Below are positions 6,700 through 13,923 of a stretch of 17,883 nucleotides of DNA, in pieces. This stretch comes from Promethearchaeota archaeon (GTDB taxonomy: Archaea; Asgardarchaeota; Lokiarchaeia; Sigynarchaeales; SOKP01): assembly GCA_030608765.1 (NCBI GenBank), contig JAUWDN010000002.1:1-17883 (forward strand). Reading direction: 5' to 3'. A program made the translations under genes and the position numbers. The notes beneath the pieces are model-generated. The model saw nothing but the letters and a program-made list of their open reading frames with translations, had not been told where the DNA came from and searched no databases. Position 1 is the first letter of the stretch; each line of letters begins with the position of its first letter.

Positions 6700-7769
6700 T
6701 TGAAAGTGATTTATTAAAGATCGACGGATCTTTTGGTGAAGGAGGCGGAGCTATCCTACGTCTTAGTGCTGCTTATTCAGTTTTATTTAAACGACCTATA
6801 AGAATAAAAAACATCCGTGCTAATCGATCAAAACCAGGATTAAGGTTACAACATCTTCTTGGGTTAAAAGCGTTAACCAAATTATCTGGCAGTTCTTTAA
6901 GCCCTTGTGGGGTGGGCTCTGAAGAGATATCTATAACTCCAAATACTACAAATGAAATAAAAAATAGAATACAGATAGATATAGGCACAGCAGCAAGTAT
7001 TGGATTATTATTGCAGCCTATTCAGATAGCTAGCTTAGCATTTAAAAAATTCGAAAAAATTGAGATTTTACTTAAGGGTGGTGGAACATTTGGTAAATGG
7101 GCACCAAGCATTAACTATCTTCAAGAAGTTACTTATAAAGTGTTCGAAAAATCAGGATTAAAAATTGAAATCGATATTCTGAAGCATGGTTTTTATCCTA
7201 AAGGGGGGGCGCAACTAAAATGTGTAATTTATCCTTCGAAAAGAATTATAAAACCAATTAATTTAATAGAGTTAGGTAACATCGATTTAATTCAAGGCGA
7301 AATAACAATTACAAATCAAATGAAGCGTAATAGAGATGATATCGCCTTAAGAATTCAAAAGTCAATCCAACAGCAAATCAGAAAAGATTTAAAAATTAAC
7401 ACTGATATTAAACACACATGGGTAGATTCAATTAGCCCCGGTGTTGGAGTATCACTATGGGCCCATTCAGATACAGGGGCAATAATTTCAACTGGTACTT
7501 TTTTAGGGGAAAAAAAACTCTCCTCAGAAAAATTAGGGTATAATGTAGCTCAAGAAATGATATATTATCTACAAAATGAAATTCCTGTTGACAAATATCT
7601 TAGTGATCAATTGATCCCTCTAATGGGTTACATTAAAAAACCATCAAGTATAAAGGTATCTGAAATTACAAATCACACGCGTACAAATTTAGAGTTAATT
7701 AAACTATTTACAAACAGAGAATACAAGATTCTAAAGCACGATGATTTCTGTATAATTACCTTTCAATAG
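6696..7769 (+). CDS. rtcA: RNA 3'-terminal phosphate cyclase
   Basis: It converts RNA 3'-phosphate ends to 2',3'-cyclic phosphates with ATP through an enzyme-AMP intermediate. Family signatures: DGSFGEGGGAILRLSAAYS (10-28), NIRANRSKPGLRLQHL (39-54), GGGTFGKWAP, HGFYPKGGAQ (164-173), WAHSDTGAIIS, and SDQLIPLMGY followed by SEITNHTRTN, in which His327 is the probable adenylylated histidine. Length (357) is standard for RtcA and distinguishes it from the catalytically dead Rcl1 branch, which lacks this histidine. It starts at a TTG that overlaps the previous stop codon by two bases, implying translational coupling. No RtcB ligase or archease gene is in this window. Confidence 0.94.
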   Translation: MIESDLLKIDGSFGEGGGAILRLSAAYSVLFKRPIRIKNIRANRSKPGLRLQHLLGLKALTKLSGSSLSPCGVGSEEISITPNTTNEIKNRIQIDIGTAASIGLLLQPIQIASLAFKKFEKIEILLKGGGTFGKWAPSINYLQEVTYKVFEKSGLKIEIDILKHGFYPKGGAQLKCVIYPSKRIIKPINLIELGNIDLIQGEITITNQMKRNRDDIALRIQKSIQQQIRKDLKINTDIKHTWVDSISPGVGVSLWAHSDTGAIISTGTFLGEKKLSSEKLGYNVAQEMIYYLQNEIPVDKYLSDQLIPLMGYIKKPSSIKVSEITNHTRTNLELIKLFTNREYKILKHDDFCIITFQ

Positions 7770-7784
7770 GATCTCTTGTCTGAA

Positions 7785-7847
7785 CTTTTAAATTTAGGAT
7801 TTTTTCAGTGGAAGAACAAGAACTATTTTTCTATTTAAATTTAAAAG
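7785..7847 (+). repeat. 12-nt inverted repeat after rtcA
   Basis: CTTTTAAATTTA (7785-7796) and its exact complement TAAATTTAAAAG (7836-7847) flank a 39-base spacer in the 150-base gap after rtcA. The arms are nearly all A/T, so they could arise by chance. They might form a 3'-UTR stem or part of a terminator. Confidence 0.35.
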
Positions 7848-7920
7848 CCTACATTAAAGAAATTTTTAAATGATTATAATTATATGATAGATATAAAAAC
7901 TTAAACCATGCTTAACAACT

Positions 7921-8838
7921 ATGTCAGCAATCGCAGCTAATAGATGTCCTAGATGCGGGAACGATAATTCTATTGACTCGTTCGTTTGCGCCTTCTGTGG
8001 TAAACGACTAAGAATTGAAAGGATAGAAAAAATTTCTATTTTTAAGCGTATTGAAGAGGACTTCACTTCTCCCGCTCGCTGGTACGTTATAATCCTGTGG
8101 TTATTTACCAAACCAAATAGAGCTTTTTGGAACATTAATCATAAGAGGAAAAACGCTCCGGGGTATAGAATAATGCTATTTATTGGGCTTTTGTACGGAC
8201 TCAGGTTTTTAGCTTCATTTTCACACGTTAATATCCAAACCATACCACCCTTGAGCATCGATAGGTTCTTTATTAATTTAGCTGCCTTCATAGCCTTTTT
8301 CGCATTTGGTTTTGTGTTCTATTTGATTTTCGGGTTATTTTTAATATGGATTTTTTCTAGAGGGGCAAATATTGCAGTCGGTTTTTCAGAACGTTTAGAA
8401 GTTCGTTTTGGAAAAGAAGGAGAAGAAAAAGAAAAGTATAGCGAAGCTGAGATGAGTCCTTTTAGCATCTATAAAGGAGGAACTTTGCATCAACAGCAAG
8501 CAAAGAAATATAAAATGATGTTATGTGCCTTTGCTCCTTATTTATTTATTTATGCAATTGAAATCTTAATAATTCTAATCGGAATTCCTAACATTACCAT
8601 TTCAGGCATGGGATTTCCTGATACTGTTTTAAGTGATCCCTATTTTACTTCACCAGTGTGGACGGTGCTTCATCTTATTGAAGCACTAACGCTATGTATA
8701 TGGGTTCCTATTTTAATTTCCTTGGCTATAAGAGAATTATCCAACTCGTCCACATTTCGAGTGTTCATCTCATCTTTAGCAATCGGGATAATTCTTGCTG
8801 TAATTTTTTATTTTTTACGCCCTACATTTATATTTTAG
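7921..8838 (+). CDS. Zinc-ribbon, Yip1-like multi-pass membrane protein
   Basis: A 305-residue protein with an N-terminal zinc ribbon (CPRC at 9-12, CAFC at 23-26). A soluble linker follows, then about five hydrophobic segments: ~84-100, ~115-146 (long, possibly two), then three in the last 100 residues (APYLFIYAIEILIILIG; LIEALTLCIWVPILISLAI; ISSLAIGIILAVIFYFL). A charged loop (KEGEEKEKYSEAE) separates the two membrane halves. The segment PARWYVIILWLFTKPNRAFW before the first helix resembles the entry to Yip1-domain proteins, which in eukaryotes act in Rab-dependent vesicle traffic. I rate the Yip1 match as probable, not certain. It lies 24 bases before a Vps28-like gene in the same direction, so a shared membrane-remodelling role is an inference. 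Confidence 0.8.
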   Translation: MSAIAANRCPRCGNDNSIDSFVCAFCGKRLRIERIEKISIFKRIEEDFTSPARWYVIILWLFTKPNRAFWNINHKRKNAPGYRIMLFIGLLYGLRFLASFSHVNIQTIPPLSIDRFFINLAAFIAFFAFGFVFYLIFGLFLIWIFSRGANIAVGFSERLEVRFGKEGEEKEKYSEAEMSPFSIYKGGTLHQQQAKKYKMMLCAFAPYLFIYAIEILIILIGIPNITISGMGFPDTVLSDPYFTSPVWTVLHLIEALTLCIWVPILISLAIRELSNSSTFRVFISSLAIGIILAVIFYFLRPTFIF

Positions 8839-8862
8839 TACTTTATTAGTAGCACCAAGATA

Positions 8863-9489
8863 ATGACAAATCAAAAAAAAAACTCTTCTGAAATCAGATC
8901 AGAACTTGAATCGGAACTCTTTGCTATCGTAAATACAATAATTAATTTAGATCAAAAATATCAAACTGGTAATCTTAAAGAGAACTTTTATCAAAGGTCG
9001 ATAAAAAGTGCTATGAACGATTTGTTAAAGATTAACTTATCTTTAAATAAGAATAATATAGAACTTTCGAAATTATTAGCCAATATGAGTATTACTGACA
9101 ATTATTACAAAGCTATCGATGTTATTAATAAAATCTCCTTACTTAATTTTTCGACCAACCAATTTTCGAAAACAACAAGTTCATCTATTCTTGAAATTCC
9201 AAGGATCAGTTCTGAAATTACCTCCTCATTTATAACCGTAATGGATGCATTAAAATTAGAAACTTTTGATAATAACGAGATAATATTTGACCTTTTTAAA
9301 AATTTGAAAAAAAACTTTGATAGGTTTCCTGGTTTAGAATTAGGCAAAGTAAAATTAACAAAAATTTACGAGGTATTTTTAGAAAACGGAGAAAAAATCG
9401 TTAAAAATCAAAAACATAGAGATTCAATAGCAGACGATTTATATGTAGTGTTTAAAGAATTTAAAGAGAAATTGAATCTTGAAATTTAG
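8863..9489 (+). CDS. vps28: Vps28-like ESCRT-I subunit
   Basis: A 208-residue all-helical protein that follows eukaryotic VPS28 along its length. The N-terminal core SELFAIVNTIINLDQKYQTG (17-36) and NFYQRSIKSAMNDLLK match human ELFAVVKTMQALEKAY and EYTAACSRLLVQYK. The C-terminal bundle ITSSFITVMDALKLET (119-134) matches VSLFITVMDKLRLE, and FDLFKNLKKNF matches the following helix. VPS28 joins TSG101 and VPS37 in ESCRT-I, and its C-terminal bundle contacts ESCRT-II. Asgard archaea are known to encode ESCRT-I, -II and -III relatives. Here the gene lies beside a Yip1-like protein and ribosomal protein genes, with no other ESCRT gene in the window. Start ATG 8863. The alignment is from memory of the human sequence, but the residue agreement is too long to be chance. 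Confidence 0.88.
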   Translation: MTNQKKNSSEIRSELESELFAIVNTIINLDQKYQTGNLKENFYQRSIKSAMNDLLKINLSLNKNNIELSKLLANMSITDNYYKAIDVINKISLLNFSTNQFSKTTSSSILEIPRISSEITSSFITVMDALKLETFDNNEIIFDLFKNLKKNFDRFPGLELGKVKLTKIYEVFLENGEKIVKNQKHRDSIADDLYVVFKEFKEKLNLEI

Positions 9490-9579
9490 CAAAAATGATA
9501 AAATTAATTAAGTTTTCATCCCTTACCCTATCAGTTAAAATATCGAATATAACTAATTAAAATACTGAAGGTAATCGAA

Positions 9580-9855
9580 TTGCCAAGACCCGGACTTAGA
9601 TCTAAGGCTCAAGCACGTAAAAAGCTAAAAACTCCAGGAAACATAAATGTTACCCATTATTGGAGAAGAAAACCCAGTAAAGCTCAATGTGCTATCTGCA
9701 AAAAACCACTACAAGCTATACCACGATTAAGACCTTCAAAAGCTAAAAAAACAAACCGCGTTTCGAGGAGAGCAAATCGACCCGAGAGTGGAAGGTATTG
9801 TGCTCATTGTTTACAAACTCTTCTCAAAGAAGCAGTTTGGCAACCTTCAGAATGA
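9580..9855 (+). CDS. rpl34e: Ribosomal protein eL34
   Basis: A 50S subunit protein found in archaea and eukaryotes. The 91-residue sequence begins MPRPGLRSKAQARKK, is strongly basic and has a four-cysteine zinc site (CAIC at 37-40, CAHC at 74-77). In between is the conserved RLRPSKAKKTNRVSRRANRPESGRYC region. It starts with TTG, with GAAGGTAA (about 9566-9573) as ribosome-binding site. In many archaea eL34 sits with secY, the EMC3-like gene, cmk and eL14. That group is present here but broken into opposite strands. Confidence 0.95.
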   Translation: MPRPGLRSKAQARKKLKTPGNINVTHYWRRKPSKAQCAICKKPLQAIPRLRPSKAKKTNRVSRRANRPESGRYCAHCLQTLLKEAVWQPSE

Positions 9856-9939
9856 ATCACTCTGGAAATTTCATTAATATTAAATATTTTCCCGTTTAAT
9901 TTCTTATAATAGTTTCAGTCAGTTTTGTGATTAAGAAAA

Positions 9940-10488
9940 ATGATAATTGCTATATCTGGATTACACGGAACAGGTAAATCTACAATTGCCAAATTATTAG
10001 CAGAAAACCTTGAAATACTCTATTATTCAACGGGCCAAGCGTTTCGAGATTTAGCAGAAGAAAACGGTATGACCTTGGAGGAGTATACTAACTATGTTGA
10101 GAAGAATCCAGAGATCGATAAAAGTTTGGATAAAAAAGTGGTGGAAATGGCAAAAAAGGGCAGCATTATTATTGATAGTCAATTAAGTGGACATTTGCTA
10201 AAATCCATTGCAGATTTCAAGATACACTTAACTTGCCCTTTGAAAATTCGCGTAAAAAGAATGACAGCCAGAGATCAGAGCTCCTACGATGCAAAATTAA
10301 AGGAAACGACTTTAAGGGAAGAATCTGAGTTAAAACGCTTTAATAAACTCTATAACATTGATTTAAGTGATAACGACTTTATTCATAATTTCTTCGATTT
10401 AATTATTGACACAGAAAGTTTGTCAGTCGAAGAAGTGATGCAAATAATCCTTAAAGAATTGGAAAGAATAAAACCAAACGATTTCTAA
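9940..10488 (+). CDS. cmk: Cytidylate kinase, archaeal type
   Basis: It phosphorylates CMP and dCMP with ATP. The 182-residue protein opens with the P-loop GLHGTGKST (7-15). This is followed by the family-specific STGQAFRDLAEENGMTLEEY (substrate-binding region) and EIDKSLDKKVVEMAKKGSIIIDSQLSG. The lid region ETTLREESELKRFNKLYNIDL is typical of archaeal Cmk and excludes adenylate kinase or PSTK. It lies between eL34 and eL14, its usual archaeal setting. The ATG at 9940 gives the family-typical MIIAISG start. Confidence 0.93.
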   Translation: MIIAISGLHGTGKSTIAKLLAENLEILYYSTGQAFRDLAEENGMTLEEYTNYVEKNPEIDKSLDKKVVEMAKKGSIIIDSQLSGHLLKSIADFKIHLTCPLKIRVKRMTARDQSSYDAKLKETTLREESELKRFNKLYNIDLSDNDFIHNFFDLIIDTESLSVEEVMQIILKELERIKPNDF

Positions 10489-10612
10489 CAAAAAGCGTAA
10501 AAAATTTATTAGTAAAATTATTTCTAAATTTACAAATAATAGTTTATCTTTTCTGAAAACTAAAAAATTCAGAGAAGAGGAAGCTAAAAAAATTAATTTG
10601 GTGACGAATTAA

Positions 10613-10885
10613 ATGAGCGTATATGATATAGGACGCGTTTGCGTTAAAACAACAGGAAGGGAAGCTGGAAAGTATTGCGTTGTAGTTGATATCATCGATA
10701 AAAATTATATTTTAATTGATGGATTGAATGTTAGAAGAAGAAGGGCTAATTATAGGCACCTTGAACCTATAACCGAAACAATTGAAATCAAAAAAGGAGC
10801 CTCACATAGCGACATTGAAGCTGCAATTAAAAAAGCTAACCTAGAAAAGAAATTAAAAGAAACAGTTCCCATTCCTACAAAATAA
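10613..10885 (+). CDS. rpl14e: Ribosomal protein eL14
   Basis: A 90-residue 50S protein of the KOW/SH3-like type. The start MSVYDIGRVCVKTTGREAGKYCVVVDIID is diagnostic, followed by YILIDGLNVRRRRANYRHLEP and a helical C-terminus (SHSDIEAAIKKANLEKKLKE). ATG 10613 has a weak ribosome-binding site (GGTGA, 10599-10603). It is the last gene of the plus-strand block eL34-cmk-eL14 and is followed by a hairpin with a U-run and tRNA-Ser. Confidence 0.95.
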   Translation: MSVYDIGRVCVKTTGREAGKYCVVVDIIDKNYILIDGLNVRRRRANYRHLEPITETIEIKKGASHSDIEAAIKKANLEKKLKETVPIPTK

Positions 10886-10920
10886 TAAATTAATCATAAA
10901 GAAAAGATTTTGGAACAATG

Positions 10921-10961
10921 GCTGAACGCCGCCAAAAAGCGTCGTTAGCACTATTTTTTTT
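10921..10961 (+). terminator. Hairpin plus eight-T run between eL14 and tRNA-Ser
   Basis: Ten base pairs form a stem: GCT (10921-10923) with AGC, a bulged G, AACG (10925-10928) with CGTT, a C-T mismatch, and CGC (10930-10932) with GCG, closed by loop CAAAAA. ACTA and eight T residues ending at 10961 follow. It has the shape of an intrinsic terminator for the eL34-cmk-eL14 transcript. The T run touches the first base of tRNA-Ser, so it may also be a processing signal or a small structured RNA. Confidence 0.6.
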
Positions 10962-11061
10962 GCAGATATAGCCAAGCGGTACGGCGCTGGCTTGGAGTGG
11001 TAACATTACCCAGAAAGCCAGTGTGCGAAAGCACCCGAGGGTTCGAATCCCTCTATCTGCG
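10962..11061 (+). tRNA. tRNA-Ser (anticodon GGA) with one predicted intron
   Basis: The acceptor stem is GCAGATA/TATCTGC (10962-10968, 11054-11060) with discriminator G and no encoded CCA. D arm: GCC AAGCGGTAC GGC. The anticodon stem is CTGGC/GCCAG (10987-10991, 11017-11021), with loop TTGGAGA after intron removal and anticodon GGA at 10994-10996. The long class II variable arm is a GTGC-GAAA-GCAC hairpin, and the T arm is GAGGG TTCGAAT CCCTC. The long variable arm and G73 fit serine. The mature length is 82 nt. No TATA element is evident just upstream, where the hairpin and T run lie, so it may depend on read-through from eL14. Confidence 0.93.
10998..11015 (+). other. Predicted BHB intron in tRNA-Ser (37/38)
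   Basis: This is an 18-nt intron. The central helix pairs TTGG (10992-10995) with CCAG (11010-11013). The 5' bulge AGT and the 3' bulge AAA (11014-11016) are each cut after the second base. The inner hairpin is tiny (GTA with TAC). The short length and small inner helix are at the low end for archaeal tRNA introns. Confidence 0.8.
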
Positions 11062-11088
11062 TTTTAATTATGGTAAATAAAATAGAAG

Positions 11089-11757
11089 TTAAATATCTGG
11101 AAATTCTAAGCCTTTAGCCTTACTGCCACCCATCATCTGTTCCATCCCTCCTTGTGCTTGCGTTTGTAATTTTAACAATCTTTGAATAAGGGTGTTTATT
11201 CCAAAACTACAGATAAAATACCAAGCAGTAAAGTTTATCCAACCTGCGCTTTTTCCAACAGCCGTAACAAATCCATATACAAGAGCAGTCCATGCTGCCG
11301 GATCATTAATCGTATAAGCAGCCATCATATCTCCTATAAATGGTACATCGTTTGCGTTCATTGGTGATAACGCGACTGGATTTGATGGATCGTAAAGACC
11401 TCTTACCACAGAAAAGATAATTATCATTGGAAGGAAAGTTATACAACTAGGTAACATACGCTTTAACGACATTTTTTGTTGCGAAGTTTTGATCATACTA
11501 TCTAACCGTTCCCAACGCTTTCTTAACTTTCTATACCTTTCTGGGTCAGTTTCAGCAATATCAATAATCTTTGCTTTTTCCTCGTCGTGAGCTTTTTTTA
11601 TAACTTGTTTTCTATTTATCTCATTTGTATCAACTAACCATTTGGTAAGACCAGTACTAATCAGTGCTGTTGTTGTAGCCAATAGCATTATAAATATCAT
11701 GGATCCCGGAGGATAGCTAATCAAATCTAAAAAATCTTGAAATATTATTAGAAGCAT
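11089..11757 (-). CDS. EMC3/TMCO1-like membrane insertase (DUF106), YidC/Oxa1 superfamily
   Basis: A 222-residue membrane protein. The first membrane helix is ~20-40. A long charged helical hairpin follows (45-98, HDEEKAKIIDIAETDPERYRKLRKRWERLD), then membrane helices ~102-119 (MLPSCITFLPMIIIFSVVRG) and ~175-195 (NFTAWYFICSFGINTLIQ). This three-helix plan with a cytosolic coiled coil is that of archaeal DUF106 proteins, relatives of eukaryotic EMC3 and TMCO1 and of bacterial YidC, which help insert membrane proteins. It lies 79 bases downstream of secY in the same orientation, as in many archaea, and probably shares its transcript. The C-terminal tail is Gln/Met/Gly-rich (QTQAQGGMEQMMGGSKAKG). 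Confidence 0.9.
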   Translation of the reverse strand: MLLIIFQDFLDLISYPPGSMIFIMLLATTTALISTGLTKWLVDTNEINRKQVIKKAHDEEKAKIIDIAETDPERYRKLRKRWERLDSMIKTSQQKMSLKRMLPSCITFLPMIIIFSVVRGLYDPSNPVALSPMNANDVPFIGDMMAAYTINDPAAWTALVYGFVTAVGKSAGWINFTAWYFICSFGINTLIQRLLKLQTQAQGGMEQMMGGSKAKGLEFPDI

Positions 11758-11836
11758 AATTATAATGAAATAATCTTGATAATTTATTAAACTTTTCAGA
11801 TTAAAATCTCTAATAATAAAAGATTAAGGTTTGAAA

Positions 11837-13291
11837 TTAATCCATGCCCAATAACGAACGCATGCCCGGATACTGCATCGCAGCCATCTCTTTAGCCAAA
11901 CTCTCGCTGTACTGATGCACGATCCCTATAGCTATCAATAACCCCGTACCTGAAGTCAATGCACCTAGAGAATCGGCGAAGAAACTCATTATTGCGATTA
12001 TAAAGCCGTTCAGAATAATCAAAGTCGGGATGTATCGCTTCAAAATCCTCTCAATAATTTTATCCGAACTTCTAAACCCCGGAATCTGCATCCCGGAATC
12101 AATAATTTGCTGGGCTATATCTTTTGGCGCAAGCCCTGAAACGTCGACCCAGACACGGCCGAGCATCACACAAAGAAATATAAAGAAGGCGAGATATATT
12201 ATGGCTCTCAATGGATCTGCTATTAATTCTTCTAATCCTTGAGGGGGAGTAAGGTAATAAAGCAAACCCCCTGTTGGAACTAAATAACTTCCAGTTGCTA
12301 CTCCTGATGTCCCTGTCTTAAATTGACCAATTAAATCAAGAAACCATTTAGTATCATCATTTCTAAAATTTGAAGAAGGACCCGCAATAATTTGCCCAAA
12401 AAACAGAAAATTGGCGTACAGCGCGTTTACTAGAATAACGGGAATATTCGAAACGTACAGCAACTTCATAGGATACTTCCCCTTAAAACCTCGATAGCCC
12501 TTGTACGCAAGCGGAATTTCGATCTTCGTAGATTCAAACCAAATAATGATTAAAAATATCGCTAAAGTGGTAATTCCTCCAAAAAGTGAAGGTAATCTAT
12601 CAGGTCTAAAAAATAATGTCGCTGTATCTATATCAGGATTCGTTAAAGATTGAAAGAAAGCAATAACAATTCCTCTTGCGCCTTGATTTCCACCTGCTTC
12701 AACAAAACTAAATAAGTTCCAAAAAATTTGTCCTGCTACGCCAGTAGCGATAAATAACGATACTCCGCTTCCAATTCCCCAGCCCTTTTGTAAAATTTCG
12801 TCAAGTAAGATAATAACGACTCCCGAAAAGAGTAATTGTAAAAATACAAACGTCGCATTTGCGATAGTTAAATCTCCAAAAGCTCCTCCGGCCAAATACG
12901 CTAAAATGTTAAGGACGGTTAAAAACATTGCGAAAACTTTTTGGGAACCACTAAACATAGATCTGTCGTAAGGGTCGCTCATATCAATTTTTATAATTTT
13001 AGAGCCGAGAAGTAATTGCATTATCAATCCTGAGGTTACTATTGGACCGATTCCTAGTTCTGTTAGCGTTCCTTTCTGACTTGCTAATATAACTCTCAGC
13101 CAATAGTAATAATCTGCCGTATCTGCAGAAGTCACTCCGTAAAGTGGAATGTTTGACATTATTAAATAGATTATTAATACTACCACGGTCCACAGTAATT
13201 TTTCTTTGAATTGTACTTCTCTTTGCGGTTGCTTAATTTCTGGCATTATCCGTACGAACGGAGAGAAGAACTTGATGAATTTTCCAGCCAT
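11837..13291 (-). CDS. secY: Preprotein translocase subunit SecY (Sec61 alpha)
   Basis: The channel-forming subunit of the Sec61/SecYEG translocon. The 484-residue protein has about ten hydrophobic segments. Visible family landmarks are an early IPLYGV stretch leading to the plug region, GIGPIVTSGLIMQLL (the conserved second helix), DEILQKGWGIGSGVSLFI (helix 4 region), IPLAYKGYRGFKGKYPMKLLYVSNIPVIL (the cytosolic loop before helix 7), and QIPGFRSSDKIIERILKRYIP (the helix 8-9 loop that binds ribosomes or SecA-like partners). The N-terminal MAGKFIKFFSPFVRIMPEI is typical of archaeal SecY. It precedes the EMC3-like gene. The upstream ribosomal genes usually found in the spc operon are absent here. 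Confidence 0.96.
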   Translation of the reverse strand: MAGKFIKFFSPFVRIMPEIKQPQREVQFKEKLLWTVVVLIIYLIMSNIPLYGVTSADTADYYYWLRVILASQKGTLTELGIGPIVTSGLIMQLLLGSKIIKIDMSDPYDRSMFSGSQKVFAMFLTVLNILAYLAGGAFGDLTIANATFVFLQLLFSGVVIILLDEILQKGWGIGSGVSLFIATGVAGQIFWNLFSFVEAGGNQGARGIVIAFFQSLTNPDIDTATLFFRPDRLPSLFGGITTLAIFLIIIWFESTKIEIPLAYKGYRGFKGKYPMKLLYVSNIPVILVNALYANFLFFGQIIAGPSSNFRNDDTKWFLDLIGQFKTGTSGVATGSYLVPTGGLLYYLTPPQGLEELIADPLRAIIYLAFFIFLCVMLGRVWVDVSGLAPKDIAQQIIDSGMQIPGFRSSDKIIERILKRYIPTLIILNGFIIAIMSFFADSLGALTSGTGLLIAIGIVHQYSESLAKEMAAMQYPGMRSLLGMD

Positions 13292-13347
13292 GGTATATCA
13301 GTTCAAAAACTTTAACGAGTGTTATCTATTTATGTTAAATTAAAAAG

Positions 13348-13371
13348 TTCTCAATTGAGAAAGTTAACTTT
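13348..13371. promoter_or_regulatory. Two adjacent perfect palindromes upstream of secY
   Basis: TTCTCAATTGAGAA (13348-13361, 14 bp) and AAAGTTAACTTT (13360-13371, 12 bp) are both exact palindromes, overlap by two bases and lie 57-80 bases before the secY start. They could bind dimeric regulators. In AT-rich DNA single palindromes of this size are expected by chance; the pairing is what draws attention. Confidence 0.3.
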
Positions 13372-13473
13372 AAAAAAATAGAATTTAAAAAAAACTTTTT
13401 GATTTATTCAGTTTATTTATGTAGATTTCTGATTTCTTTGTAAATCTTAATCATCCAAAAATAAAAATGATAG

Positions 13474-13493
13474 AAAAAAATAAATTAAAAAAA
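13474..13493 (-). terminator. Poly-U terminator candidate after P1
   Basis: Two runs of seven A on the plus strand (13474-13480 and 13487-13493) read as T runs on the minus strand, about 65-85 bases beyond the P1 stop. Archaeal RNA polymerase stops at such U-rich tracts. They would end the uL11-uL1-P0-P1 transcript before secY. Confidence 0.45.
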
Positions 13494-13556
13494 TATTAAA
13501 TAATTTTCACAATATTCTTGTTCAATTTTGTGCTATATTTTGTTGATTCTCCGTAT

Positions 13557-13847
13557 TTAAAAGAGACTTCCAATACCAGTTGGTTCCTCTTCTTCGGGTT
13601 CTTCTTCTTTCTTCTTCTTTTTTTCTTTTTTCTTACTAACTCCCTCAGCTGGAGCAGCAACAACGGGCATTGAGCTAGCAGATTTGATTAGGTCCTCAAT
13701 ATCTGTTTCTTTCAATCCAGCAATTAATTTAACGATTTGATCTTTATCAACTTTAGCACCTGCGGCAGTTAATACTTTTTCTATGTTCGTTTCGTTAATT
13801 TTTCCTCCAGCTTTATGCAATAATAAGGCAGCGTAAATACTTTCCAT
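13557..13847 (-). CDS. rpl12: Ribosomal stalk protein P1 (archaeal L12)
   Basis: A 96-residue acidic stalk protein that binds P0 and recruits translational GTPases. MESIYAALLLHKAGGKINETNIEKVLTAAG is the dimerisation domain. An alanine/proline hinge (MPVVAAPAEG) follows, then an unusually pure run of lysines and glutamates (KKKEKKKKKEEEPEEEE) and the GTPase-binding tail TGIGSLF. The tail matches that of P0 in this window (VGIGGLFG), as expected for stalk partners. The start is preceded by AGGTTAAA. A 76-base AT-rich gap separates it from the P0 gene. Confidence 0.95.
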   Translation of the reverse strand: MESIYAALLLHKAGGKINETNIEKVLTAAGAKVDKDQIVKLIAGLKETDIEDLIKSASSMPVVAAPAEGVSKKKEKKKKKEEEPEEEEPTGIGSLF

Positions 13848-13923
13848 AATTTTTAACCTCTTTTTTGTTTTTTATCACTATAATTGTATTTTTAATTGAA
13901 ATTTTTAAAAAAATCTTAGTTAT

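Noticed and set aside
7809..7874. 21-codon ORF (GTG start, VEEQELFFYLNLKAYIKEIFK) in the gap after rtcA
   Set aside because: Too short, with no convincing ribosome-binding site and low-complexity composition. It may be real but cannot be supported.
10919..10951. Hairpin after eL14 as a SECIS element
   Set aside because: It lacks the eukaryotic-type AUGA/GA quartet and the archaeal GAA/A internal loop, and eL14 has no in-frame UGA.
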